A stretch of 18,040 bases of DNA from TMP-24 sp031376305 (lineage in GTDB: Bacteria > Pseudomonadota > Alphaproteobacteria > Rhodobacterales > Rhodobacteraceae), in the NCBI GenBank assembly GCA_031376305.1, contig JANMDM010000055.1:1-18040 (forward strand), given 5' to 3'. Position numbers and translations under genes: made by a program. The notes beneath the pieces were generated by a model. The model was given only the letters and a program-made list of their open reading frames with translations, made no database searches and was not told the origin of the DNA. Of the stretch, positions 1-7,032 are shown one piece after another. Each line of letters starts with the position of its first letter. Positions within the stretch are counted from its first letter, which is position 1.

Positions 1-334
1 GGGGTCAGACATCCTCTCGGTCAGGCAGATCCGCAAGCTGGGCGTCGATGCGGTGCTGGAGCGTATCCCGGCGGCGGCGCGCTATTACGTCACCATCGAC
101 ATCGACGGCTTTGATCCCTCGATCGCGCCCGGCACCGGCACGCCATCGCATGGCGGCTTTATCTATTACGAAGTGTTGGAACTCTTGGCCGGGCTGGCGA
201 AGCGCGGCACCATTGTCGGCATCGACCTTGTCGAGGTGGCCCCCGATTATGACCACACCGGCACCACGACGATTCTTGCAGCCCAACTGTTGATGAACCT
301 GATCGGCCGCGTCATGCACGCGCGCGGAGTCTGA
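1..334 (+). CDS. Agmatinase/arginase-family ureohydrolase, C-terminal part (5' end outside window)
   Basis: The frame is open from base 2 and ends at the TGA at 332-334, leaving about 110 codons of a family normally near 310-350 aa. It carries the second metal-binding block of the ureohydrolase fold, VTIDIDGFDPSIAPGTGTP (bases about 86-142), whose aspartates bind the Mn pair, and the later GIDLVEVAPDYD block with the conserved glutamate. Known family members split urea from guanidino compounds (agmatine, guanidinobutyrate, guanidinopropionate, guanidine). The specificity-determining N-terminal half is not in the window, so the substrate cannot be named. It is followed 3 bases later by an SDR gene in the same direction, so it is probably an early member of the left operon. 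Family assignment is firm; the exact activity is unknown. Confidence 0.9.
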   Translation, partial: GSDILSVRQIRKLGVDAVLERIPAAARYYVTIDIDGFDPSIAPGTGTPSHGGFIYYEVLELLAGLAKRGTIVGIDLVEVAPDYDHTGTTTILAAQLLMNLIGRVMHARGV

Positions 335-337
335 GGC

Positions 338-1120
338 ATGGGCCGGGCCGCCTTTGACTTCGCCGGAGATAGCGTCCTTGTCACCGGAGCAAGCCGGGGC
401 ATCGGCTTTACGGTGGCGCGGGGCTTTGCGCGTGCCGGAGCAGAGGTGACGGTGCTGTCGAGCGGTGTCGGAATTCACGAGGCCGCCGCCCGGATCGCCG
501 AGGAAATCGGACGCCCCTGCCGGGCATTGGAATGCGACATCACCGACAGCGCCGCAGTCAAAGCAGCCCTGCGCGTCATGGATCGGGTCGACGTACTGGT
601 GAACAATGCCGGGCTGGAGCGGATCACGCCGCTGCTTGATCCCGACGATGCGGTTGAGGAGACGTTCCGCCGGATCACCGATATCAACACCAATGGCACG
701 TTCTACGTCACGCGCCATGCCGTGCCGAAGATGGCGCAGGGAGGGCGGATCATCCTGACCGCCTCGATCTGGAGTCGGGTCGTGGTGGCGGAATTCTCGG
801 CCTACATCGCCTCCAAACACGCCAATCTGGGCTTCACGCGGGTGATGGCAAAGGAACTTGGGCCGCAAGGCATCCGGGTGAACGCGGTTTGCCCCGGCTG
901 GGTGCGGACCGAAGCCGCAATGCTTTCGTTGAAAACCATGTCGCAGCGAACCGGGCGAAGCGAAGAGGATCTGCTGGCGGAAATCACCGGCGCGCAGGTT
1001 CTGCCTGGGTTGTTGGAGCCGGACGATATGGTGCCGCTTTACTTGTTCCTTGCCTCGGATGCCGCGCGTGACATCACCGGTCAGGCGATGATGCTGGATC
1101 GCGGCGAGGTGATGGCATGA
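338..1120 (+). CDS. SDR-family NAD(P)-dependent oxidoreductase (first of two)
   Basis: A 260-aa classical short-chain dehydrogenase/reductase. Visible are the cofactor glycine motif TGASRGIG (residues 16-23), NNAG at 89-92, N117, S143 and the catalytic YIASK with Y156 and K160, so all four catalytic positions are present. The C-terminal ITGQAMMLDRG strand is also typical. Strand beta-2 ends in VLSS with no acidic residue, which does not favour NAD, so NADP is possible. The ATG at 338 has a GGAG at 326-329 with good spacing. The gene begins 3 bases after the ureohydrolase and its end overlaps the next SDR by 4 bp (ATGA), implying translational coupling. Members reduce or oxidise carbonyl/alcohol groups; the substrate is unknown. 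A role oxidising a hydroxyl made or exposed in this pathway is inference. Confidence 0.93.
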   Translation: MGRAAFDFAGDSVLVTGASRGIGFTVARGFARAGAEVTVLSSGVGIHEAAARIAEEIGRPCRALECDITDSAAVKAALRVMDRVDVLVNNAGLERITPLLDPDDAVEETFRRITDINTNGTFYVTRHAVPKMAQGGRIILTASIWSRVVVAEFSAYIASKHANLGFTRVMAKELGPQGIRVNAVCPGWVRTEAAMLSLKTMSQRTGRSEEDLLAEITGAQVLPGLLEPDDMVPLYLFLASDAARDITGQAMMLDRGEVMA

Positions 1121-1845
1121 CCCGCGTCCTTGTCACCGGGGCAAGTCGCGGCATCGGGGCCGCCTGCGCGCTGGCCTATGCGGGCATCGGCGCAAGGGTC
1201 GCTCTTGCCGACATCCGCCCGCCCGACGCCACTGCCAGGAGCGCTTTGGCGGCGGGGGCTGCCGAGGCGCTGCCGCTGATCTGCGACGTGTCCGACAGCG
1301 GTGCCGTGGCGGATATGGCGGCGCGGGTCGAGGCGGCGTTTGGCGGGCTGGACATCGTGATCCATTGCGCAGGCGTCATCCACGAAGCGCCGCTGCTGGG
1401 CACTCCCATCGCCGATTTCGACCGGGTGATCGCGGTCAACCTTCGCGGCAGTTTTCTGGTCGGGCAAGCCGCGATCCGGCTGATGCAAAAGACAGGCTCG
1501 GGTCGTGTGGTGCTGATCGCCTCGGACATGGCCTATTACGGCCGCGAGACCTTCTCGCCCTATGTCGCATCGAAGCATGGCGTTTTGGGTCTGGTCCGGT
1601 CCTGGGCCAAGGAATTCGCGCCCCAAATTCTGGTCAATGCCATCTGCCCCGGCCCGATCGACACCGAGATGCTGGGAGCCGGGAGCCTGAGCCCGGAATG
1701 GCGCGTCAAAGAGCTGGCCATCCCGCTGGGCCGTTTCGGCCAGCCCGAGGAAGTGGCGCAGTTGGCGCTGTTTCTGGGAGGGGCGGGTGGCGGCTTCATC
1801 ACCGGCCAAGGCCTTGGCATCAACGGCGGGAGCGTCATGCCATGA
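1117..1845 (+). CDS. SDR-family NAD(P)-dependent oxidoreductase (second of two)
   Basis: A 242-aa classical SDR with TGASRGIG (7-14), an aspartate at the end of beta-2 (ADIR, D32) that usually selects NAD(H), N108, S136 and Y149xxxK153. The usual NNAG is HCAG (83-86), a mild departure in the strand that stabilises the central sheet. The C-terminus ends in the family's ITGQGLGINGG element. It overlaps the preceding SDR by 4 bp and the following deacetylase-like gene by 4 bp. The two SDRs share only the general family plan, and their different cofactor signatures suggest distinct steps rather than a recent duplication. Fold and reaction type are secure; the substrate is not. Confidence 0.93.
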   Translation: MTRVLVTGASRGIGAACALAYAGIGARVALADIRPPDATARSALAAGAAEALPLICDVSDSGAVADMAARVEAAFGGLDIVIHCAGVIHEAPLLGTPIADFDRVIAVNLRGSFLVGQAAIRLMQKTGSGRVVLIASDMAYYGRETFSPYVASKHGVLGLVRSWAKEFAPQILVNAICPGPIDTEMLGAGSLSPEWRVKELAIPLGRFGQPEEVAQLALFLGGAGGGFITGQGLGINGGSVMP

Positions 1846-2732
1846 TCCGCAACCCGATTCCCTGGCCCAACGGCGCACGCTGTGCGGCCTGCGTCACCTT
1901 CGATATGGATGCCGACAGCCTTGTGCATATCGCCCACCCCGCCGACGGCCACTCGCGGGTGTCAGCGATCTCGATGCTGCAATACGGGCCAAAAGTCGCC
2001 ATCCCCCGTATCCTCGACAGCTATGCGACGTTAGGTATCAAGCAGAGTTTCTTCATCCCGGCCTGGTGCATCGAGCAATACCCAGACGCCATCGATGCGA
2101 TCCTGAAGTGTGGCCACGAGATCGCGCATCACGGATTTCTGCACGAACATCCGCGCGAGTTGAGCGATGACCAAGAGGAGTACTGGCTCGATCGCGCCAT
2201 CGAGGTGATCGTCAAGGCCACTGGTCAGCGCCCGCGCGGCTGGCGGGCGCCACTTTACAATTTCTCGCACCGCTCCGCCGATCTGCTGGCGGCGCGGGGT
2301 TTCACCTATGACGCCTCGCTGATGGGCGATGATCAGCCCTATCTCTTGGACTGCGCCAAGGGGCGGCTGGTGGAACTGCCGTCGCATTGGGGGCTGGATG
2401 ACTGGCCGCAATATGTGCAGTCGATGGATCTGGATTACATGATGCCGATCCGCGCACCCGAACAAGGTCTTGCCACCTTCGCGCAGGAATTCGAGGCGAG
2501 CTACGCCTATGGCGGGCTCTGGGTGCCGGTGGTGCATCCTTTCGCCACCGGGCGGCTGGCGCGTTGGCATGTCTGGCACCAGTTTCTGGAGGGGCTGGTG
2601 GCGCGCGGCGACGTCTGGTTCGCCCCGATGGAAGACATCGCCGCCCATGTTCTGAAGGTCGTCGCCAGCGGTGCTTGGTCACCGCGCATCGACCGGCTTC
2701 CTTACTTCAGCGCGCCGGTATCGGTGCGATGA
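1842..2732 (+). CDS. Polysaccharide-deacetylase-fold (NodB-type) hydrolase, PuuE/PgdA-like
   Basis: A 296-aa protein starting at the ATG at 1842 (GGGAG at 1828-1832), overlapping the SDR stop by 4 bp; the same frame is open further upstream but that part is antisense-free SDR coding DNA. The NodB plan is clear: TFDMDAD (19-25) for the catalytic/metal aspartates, GHEIAHHGFLHE (91-102) with H97 and H101 as the likely metal histidines, GWRAP (133-137) and VHPF (231-234) with H232 as the likely catalytic His. There is no signal peptide, so it is cytosolic. Relatives include peptidoglycan deacetylases of the HpPgdA type and the cofactor-independent allantoinase PuuE. In a small-molecule operon with an NCS1 carrier, hydrolysis of an amide, formamide or cyclic ureide is more likely than wall modification. 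That is inference. Confidence 0.88.
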   Translation: MIRNPIPWPNGARCAACVTFDMDADSLVHIAHPADGHSRVSAISMLQYGPKVAIPRILDSYATLGIKQSFFIPAWCIEQYPDAIDAILKCGHEIAHHGFLHEHPRELSDDQEEYWLDRAIEVIVKATGQRPRGWRAPLYNFSHRSADLLAARGFTYDASLMGDDQPYLLDCAKGRLVELPSHWGLDDWPQYVQSMDLDYMMPIRAPEQGLATFAQEFEASYAYGGLWVPVVHPFATGRLARWHVWHQFLEGLVARGDVWFAPMEDIAAHVLKVVASGAWSPRIDRLPYFSAPVSVR

Positions 2733-2736
2733 CCCC

Positions 2737-2759
2737 CGGCAGGCCGGCAAGGCCTGCCG
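2737..2759 (+). terminator. Strong intercistronic hairpin (attenuator or mRNA-stability element)
   Basis: The arms CGGCAGGCC (2737-2745) and GGCCTGCCG (2751-2759) are perfectly complementary around a 5-nt loop, starting 5 bases after the deacetylase stop. No T-run follows, so it is not a canonical intrinsic terminator. Partial termination or protection of the upstream mRNA end is plausible. It separates the enzyme genes from the small membrane protein and permease genes. Confidence 0.55.
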
Positions 2760-2812
2760 CCGATGCAACCAAGGCCGACCGCAGGCAACGCGGCGTAACG
2801 GGAGGATACAAG

Positions 2813-2983
2813 ATGGACCGGACAACTGACGCCTGGCAGCACGAGATCGAACGTCGCGCCAGGCATTACGACGACCTCGATGCCCGGGGCGCCTGGGAAG
2901 GGCGGATGGGCGCGACGGACTATGTCGGACTTCTGGTGCTGACTGTGGCGCTGGTGGTCGGTTTCTGGGCATGGGGGCACTGA
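2813..2983 (+). CDS. 56-aa single-helix membrane protein upstream of the NCS1 permease
   Basis: The ATG at 2813 is preceded by a near-perfect GGAGG (2801-2805, 7-nt spacing), which decides this start. The product is a charged cytosolic-looking N-terminus (many R, D, E, residues 1-36) followed by one hydrophobic helix, about residues 37-54 (DYVGLLVLTVALVVGFWAW), then two residues and stop. The stop lies one base before the permease ATG, so the two are almost certainly translated together. No known family is recognised. By analogy with small membrane partners of sodium-solute symporters it could be an accessory subunit of the adjacent carrier. That role is inference; the existence of the gene is well supported by RBS, spacing and composition. 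Confidence 0.75.
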   Translation: MDRTTDAWQHEIERRARHYDDLDARGAWEGRMGATDYVGLLVLTVALVVGFWAWGH

Positions 2984-2984
2984 C

Positions 2985-4409
2985 ATGACCAATACCGAAA
3001 CGGATTTCCGCGCGGCAGCCGAACAGGGCGACGCGCCGCTTTTGCCCTCGGAGCGGCTTTGGGGCTTTTGGGAGTTTACCTATGCCAACTCCGCACTGGC
3101 GATCGCAACCTGGGCGTTTCTGATCGGCGGGGCGATCGGCCTCTTCGTCGGCCCCAAGGAAGGCATCGCCGCAATTGTCATCGGCAACATCATCGGCGTC
3201 GTGCTGACCGCCTTGGCCACCTGTGCGCCGGCGGGGAAATACGGGGTTGAACAATTCGTCACCCTGCGCAGCCAGTTCGGCACCAATGGCAGCCGTCTTG
3301 TCTATGTGCTGGCGGTGGTCTTTCTGACCATGGGCTGGCTGGCGGTTCTTGCGATGATGTTCGGCCGCTCGATCGACGGGCTGACCGCCATTGTCGGGAA
3401 CACCGAAGCGTCGCCGCTGGGCGTGAAAATGACGATTGCGGCCTGCGGCGCCATCCTGCTGACATGGTTCATCGTTGCCAAGGGGCCGACTTCGATCAAG
3501 ATCTTCAACATGGTGGTGGCGCCCGCCTTGGCGCTGCTGATGGTCTGGATGCTCTATCTGCTGCTCAGCAAAAACTCCTTCTCCGACCTGATGGCGATGC
3601 AGGCAATCGCACCGCCGTTCGAAGACAACACGCTGAACTTCATTATCGCCATCGAGGTAAACCTTGCCGCCGGCTTTTCCTGGTGGCCCTATATCGGCAA
3701 TCTGGCACGGCTGACCAAGAATGAACGCACCGCCTTCTGGCCCAATATCATAGGCATCTTTGGCGCGGCTGCCCTTGGCGAAATCGTTGGCCTTCTGGCC
3801 GCCGTGGCTTTCGGGCAAAGCGACCCAACGATCTGGATGACCCAGATCGGCGGATTGACGGTCGGGCTGATTGCGCTTGGCTTTGTCGCCTTTGCCAACA
3901 TCACCTCGATGGCCAATATCCTTTACACCTCGATCGTCGGGCTGCGTCAGGTGGGAACCGAAGGCGTGCGCAAGCTGCGCTGGGAGGTGATCCTCGCCCT
4001 GTTCTGCGTGATCCCCGTGATCCTCGTGCTGTTTTACCCCGGCATGTATGACGGCTTCTTCATCTTCCTGGTCTGGACATCCGCTTTGAACAGCGCGCTG
4101 GCAGGCATCGGCATCGCCGACTACTTTTTCCTGCGTCACCAAAATCTGGATCTGCGCGGCCTGCATGCGCCGCACGAAACCTCGCCCTACCGCTTTGTCG
4201 GAGGCTTCAACCCGATCGGGCTGATCGCGCTGGCAGTGGGGTTCGTGGTCTATATCTTGATCTTCAACCCGCAAACTCTGGCCAGCGCCGCGGTGTTCAA
4301 ATACCTCACGGCGTCGATCCCGTCCTGCCTTGCTGCCGGGCTGGTCCACTATGCGCTGACCAAGGCTTTCGCCCGCGCCAACGGCTGGGGCGCCTATCCC
4401 AAAGCGTAG
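2985..4409 (+). CDS. NCS1-family (purine-cytosine permease-like) transporter
   Basis: A 474-aa integral membrane protein with about 12 hydrophobic segments after a short cytosolic N-terminus. The first helix region (WGFWEFTYANSALAIATWAF, about residues 25-44), the following glycine-rich helix and the long charged linker before the last four helices match nucleobase/cation symporter-1 permeases. That family imports cytosine, purines, allantoin, hydantoins or related N-heterocycles, usually with H+ or Na+. Start at 2985, one base after the stop of the 56-aa membrane protein, so translation is probably coupled. Neighbours that hydrolyse C-N bonds (ureohydrolase, NodB-fold hydrolase) fit import of a nitrogen-rich small molecule. 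The specific ligand cannot be told from sequence. Family call is firm. Confidence 0.87.
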   Translation: MTNTETDFRAAAEQGDAPLLPSERLWGFWEFTYANSALAIATWAFLIGGAIGLFVGPKEGIAAIVIGNIIGVVLTALATCAPAGKYGVEQFVTLRSQFGTNGSRLVYVLAVVFLTMGWLAVLAMMFGRSIDGLTAIVGNTEASPLGVKMTIAACGAILLTWFIVAKGPTSIKIFNMVVAPALALLMVWMLYLLLSKNSFSDLMAMQAIAPPFEDNTLNFIIAIEVNLAAGFSWWPYIGNLARLTKNERTAFWPNIIGIFGAAALGEIVGLLAAVAFGQSDPTIWMTQIGGLTVGLIALGFVAFANITSMANILYTSIVGLRQVGTEGVRKLRWEVILALFCVIPVILVLFYPGMYDGFFIFLVWTSALNSALAGIGIADYFFLRHQNLDLRGLHAPHETSPYRFVGGFNPIGLIALAVGFVVYILIFNPQTLASAAVFKYLTASIPSCLAAGLVHYALTKAFARANGWGAYPKA

Positions 4410-4421
4410 ATTGCTGACACC

Positions 4422-4448
4422 GGGGTGAAGGCCACCGGGCCTTCCCCC
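4422..4448 (+). terminator. GC-rich hairpin between permease and GMC genes
   Basis: GAAGGCC (4427-4433) pairs with GGCCTTC (4438-4444) around loop ACCG. With a one-base bulge (T4426) the stem extends as GGGG (4422-4425) with CCCC (4445-4448). The hairpin starts 12 bases after the permease stop and lacks a T-tract, so it is more likely a partial terminator or 3'-end stabiliser than a full stop. The GMC gene has its own strong RBS 21 bases further on. Confidence 0.5.
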
Positions 4449-4482
4449 ATCTCCAACCCTACGACATACGAGGAGTACGGCA

Positions 4483-6168
4483 ATGCCGGACAAGTTCGAT
4501 TATATCATAATTGGCGCAGGTTCGGCCGGCTGTGTTCTGGCCAACCGGCTCAGCGAAGACCCGATGGTTTCGGTGCTGGTGCTGGAATTCGGCGGCAGTG
4601 ATCGCAGCATCTTCATCCAGATGCCTACGGCCCTGTCGATCCCGATGAACGGCACGAAATACAACTGGCGCTATGAAACGCTGCCCGAACCCGGCCTCGA
4701 CGGCCGCCGCATCCATTGCCCGCGCGGCAAGGTGCTGGGCGGATCGTCCTCGATCAACGGCCTGGTCTATATGCGCGGCAATGCGCATGATTTTGACGAA
4801 TGGGAAGCCCTCGGCGCGCGGGGCTGGGGCTATGCAAATTGCCTGCCCTATTTCCAGCGCGCCGAGAATTGGGTGGATGGCGGCGATGCCTATCGGGGCG
4901 GCGACGGACCGCTGGCCACCAATGCCGGGAACCGGATGAAGAACCCCCTTTACGGTGCCTTCGTCGAGGCCGGGCATCAGGCGGGCTATATCACCACCGA
5001 AGATCCGAACGGTCACATGCAGGAAGGGTTCGGCCCGATGCACATGACCGTCAAGGACGGGGTGCGCTGGTCGACCGCCAATGCCTATCTGCGCCCGGCG
5101 ATGAACCGCCCGAACCTCAGGATCGTCACCCATGCCATGACCCGCCGCCTGATCCTGGAAGGCAAACGCGCGGTGGGGGTTGAGTATGATCACGACGGCG
5201 CGCGCCACATCGCCCATTGCAACCGCGAGGTCATCATCTCGGCCGGCCCGATCGGCGCGCCGCATCTGTTGCAACGGTCCGGGATCGGCCCGGGGGCGGT
5301 GCTGCGGCAGGCGGGCGTCGAGGTGCTGCATGATCTGCCCGGTGTCGGTGAAAACCTGCAAGACCATTCCGAGGTTTACATCCAATATGCCTGCAAGGAA
5401 CCGATCACCTTGAACGGCAAGATGGACCTGTTCAGCAAGTTTCTGATCGGCGCGGAATGGCTGCTGTTCAAGCGTGGCCTAGGGGTGACCAATCACTTTG
5501 AAGCGGGCGGTTTCATCCGCTCGGATGCGTCGCTGGCCTGGCCGGACATCCAGTTCCATTTCCTGCCCGCCGCCATGCGTTACGACGGAAAAAAGCCACT
5601 GAAGGGTCATGGCTTCATGGTGCTGACCGGGCCGAACAAGCCGAAAAGCCGCGGTTATGTCCGGCTGCGCACGGGTGATCCGAACGAGCATCCCGATATA
5701 CTCTTCAACTATCTCGACCGCGAGGAAGACCGCGCAGGCTTCCGCCGTTGCTTGCGCTTGACCCGCGAAATCATCGCTCAACCCGCCATGGACCGATACC
5801 GCGACCGCGAAATTGCGCCGGGTAAAGAGGTGCAAAGCGATGACGAGATCGATGCTTTCGTGCGCCAGACGATGGAAAGCACCTATCACCCCTGCGGAAG
5901 CTGCCGGATGGGCGAGGATGCTCTGGCCGTCGTTGACAGCGAGTTGCGGGTGCGCGGCATCGACGGCCTGCGTGTCGTGGACAGTTCGGTCTTTCCGACC
6001 GAACCGAACGCCAACCTGAACGCCCCCACCATCATGCTGGCGGAACGCACCGCCGACATGATCCGCGGCCGCACGCTGCTTGCGCCCTCCAATGCCGAAG
6101 TCGGCATCGCGCCGGGAACCGGGGTCACCCAACGCAGCAACGCGCCGATGCGGATGGTCGACAGATAG
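4483..6168 (+). CDS. GMC-family FAD-dependent oxidoreductase, choline dehydrogenase-like
   Basis: A 561-aa protein with the FAD dinucleotide motif IIGAGSAG (9-16), GMC signature 1 from residue 81 (RGKVLGGSSSINGLVYMRGN), signature 2 near 255-270 (GPIGAPHLLQRSGIGP), the catalytic histidine H469 in YHPCGSCRMG and the paired N513 in NLNAPTIMLAE. Length and motif wording closely follow bacterial BetA choline dehydrogenases, which oxidise choline to betaine aldehyde at the membrane. However, no betB, betI or betC lies nearby, and GMC paralogs oxidise many alcohols, so choline is only one candidate. GAGGAG sits 7 bases before the ATG. The aldehyde dehydrogenase of the opposite operon (9901-11466) could take the aldehyde onward. 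An IS6-type element begins 8 bases after the stop. Confidence 0.93.
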   Translation: MPDKFDYIIIGAGSAGCVLANRLSEDPMVSVLVLEFGGSDRSIFIQMPTALSIPMNGTKYNWRYETLPEPGLDGRRIHCPRGKVLGGSSSINGLVYMRGNAHDFDEWEALGARGWGYANCLPYFQRAENWVDGGDAYRGGDGPLATNAGNRMKNPLYGAFVEAGHQAGYITTEDPNGHMQEGFGPMHMTVKDGVRWSTANAYLRPAMNRPNLRIVTHAMTRRLILEGKRAVGVEYDHDGARHIAHCNREVIISAGPIGAPHLLQRSGIGPGAVLRQAGVEVLHDLPGVGENLQDHSEVYIQYACKEPITLNGKMDLFSKFLIGAEWLLFKRGLGVTNHFEAGGFIRSDASLAWPDIQFHFLPAAMRYDGKKPLKGHGFMVLTGPNKPKSRGYVRLRTGDPNEHPDILFNYLDREEDRAGFRRCLRLTREIIAQPAMDRYRDREIAPGKEVQSDDEIDAFVRQTMESTYHPCGSCRMGEDALAVVDSELRVRGIDGLRVVDSSVFPTEPNANLNAPTIMLAERTADMIRGRTLLAPSNAEVGIAPGTGVTQRSNAPMRMVDR

Positions 6169-6176
6169 AAGTGGGA

Positions 6177-6960
6177 GGGTTCTGTCGCAAACTTTCTTGA
6201 TTGACGACGGTCCGGGCGATGAACAGTCTTGGCATGGTCGTGCCTTGTACGGATGGCGATGATTTCGTTCAGGGATGCCCGCTTTCCGAAGGATGTGATC
6301 CTGTTCGCGGTGTTTTTCCAGGTTCGCTAATCGGTCTCCCACCGCGACCTGGAAGAGATCATGGCCGAGCGCGGTGTGGCACTGGGTCATGCCACGCCGA
6401 ACCGCCGGGTTGCAAGTATGCGCCTCAGATCGCCGATGTTGCGCGGCGAAAGAAAGCCCCGCCCAACCGGTCTTGGCGCATGGATGCGACCTATGTCCGT
6501 GGTCGCGGCCAGTGGGTCTACATGTATCGCGACGTCGACAAGTTTGGAAAAACACTGGATTTCATGCTGTCCAAGCGGCGGAATAAGGCTGCTGCCGGCA
6601 AGTTTTTCGCCCGAGCCTTTGAGGTCAACGGGCTACCGCGCAAGATTGTTATCGACAAGAGTGGCGCCAATACCGCTGGGATCACCGTCATCAACCGGAC
6701 GTTGACGAGGTTCGGCTGCCCGATCCCAATCGAGATGGTCAGGCAGAAATACCTCGACAACATCGCCGAGCAGGATCACCGCTCCATCAAGAAGCGCATC
6801 CGCCCGATGCTCGGGTTCAAGTCCTTCGCATCCGCCACGGCGACCCTCGACGGCATCGAGATTGCCAACACGATCCGCAAGGGGCAGTTCACCGCCGGAT
6901 TCTGCCCGTTCCGGCAATTTGCAGATTTAGCAGCGTGATTGTCAATCGGCGCTGAATTTT
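6177..6960 (+). mobile_element. IS6-family element, degenerate, right end abutted by ISL3 element
   Basis: The left terminal sequence GGGTTCTGTCGCAAA (6177-6191) has the form expected for IS6-family ends. It is followed by a transposase pseudogene (6259-6938). The right end runs to about ...GCTGAATTTT (6960), where an ISL3-type end begins, so the complementary right terminus (TTTGCGACAGAACCC expected) is missing. The 8 bases between the GMC stop and the left end, AAGTGGGA (6169-6176), are the expected target-duplication copy, but I see no second copy in the window. The boundary at 6960 is uncertain by a few bases. Confidence 0.75.
6259..6938 (+). pseudogene. IS6-family DDE transposase, disrupted by a stop and a frameshift
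   Basis: Reading begins at ATG 6259 (MISFRDARFPKDVILFAVFF...), hits TAA at 6328-6330 where a tyrosine codon is expected in a VRYSVS-like motif, and continues in the same frame (SVSHRDLEEIMAERG) to about 6411. There a single-base loss shifts the frame: CGGGTTGCAAG replaces the expected WVVK coding. The rest (YAPQIADVARRKKAPP... to ...FRQFADLAA, stop 6936-6938) is open in the third frame. The catalytic core survives in sequence: RMDATYV (first Asp), VIDKSGAN (second Asp) and AEQDHR (Glu). With two independent lesions it cannot make a full transposase; mobilisation in trans would also need the lost right end. Confidence 0.85.
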
Positions 6961-6972
6961 GGCTCTGACTCA

Positions 6973-7032
6973 ATCTTGATGCACCCTTACTGGCTCGACA
7001 TGTTGTGATGTCTTCGGGAGGAGCATCAAGAT
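6973..7032 (+). promoter_or_regulatory. Inverted repeat able to hide the ISL3 transposase start
   Basis: ATCTTGATGC (6973-6982) is perfectly complementary to GCATCAAGAT (7023-7032). The right arm overlaps the first two bases of the ATG (7031-7033) and sits just after the GGGAGGA ribosome-binding site (7017-7023). A transcript entering from outside the element would contain both arms and could block initiation, whereas one starting between the arms would not. This is the known logic of IS10/IS50-type protection from impinging transcription; its operation here is inference. Confidence 0.55.

Noticed and set aside
2679..4493. A 604-codon open frame on the minus strand opposite the permease
   Set aside because: It is antisense to a clear NCS1 permease, is rich in H, Q, R, D and G as expected of a shadow frame in GC-rich DNA, and has no motif.
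4483..6168. Naming the GMC gene betA and the window a choline-to-betaine operon
   Set aside because: Motifs are BetA-like, but betI, betC and a typical betaine-aldehyde dehydrogenase are not adjacent, and GMC specificity is broad.
6259..6938. Programmed frameshift in the IS6 transposase
   Set aside because: IS6 transposases are normally a single frame, there is no slippery run at 6409-6414, and an extra stop at 6328 lies upstream, so simple decay explains it.
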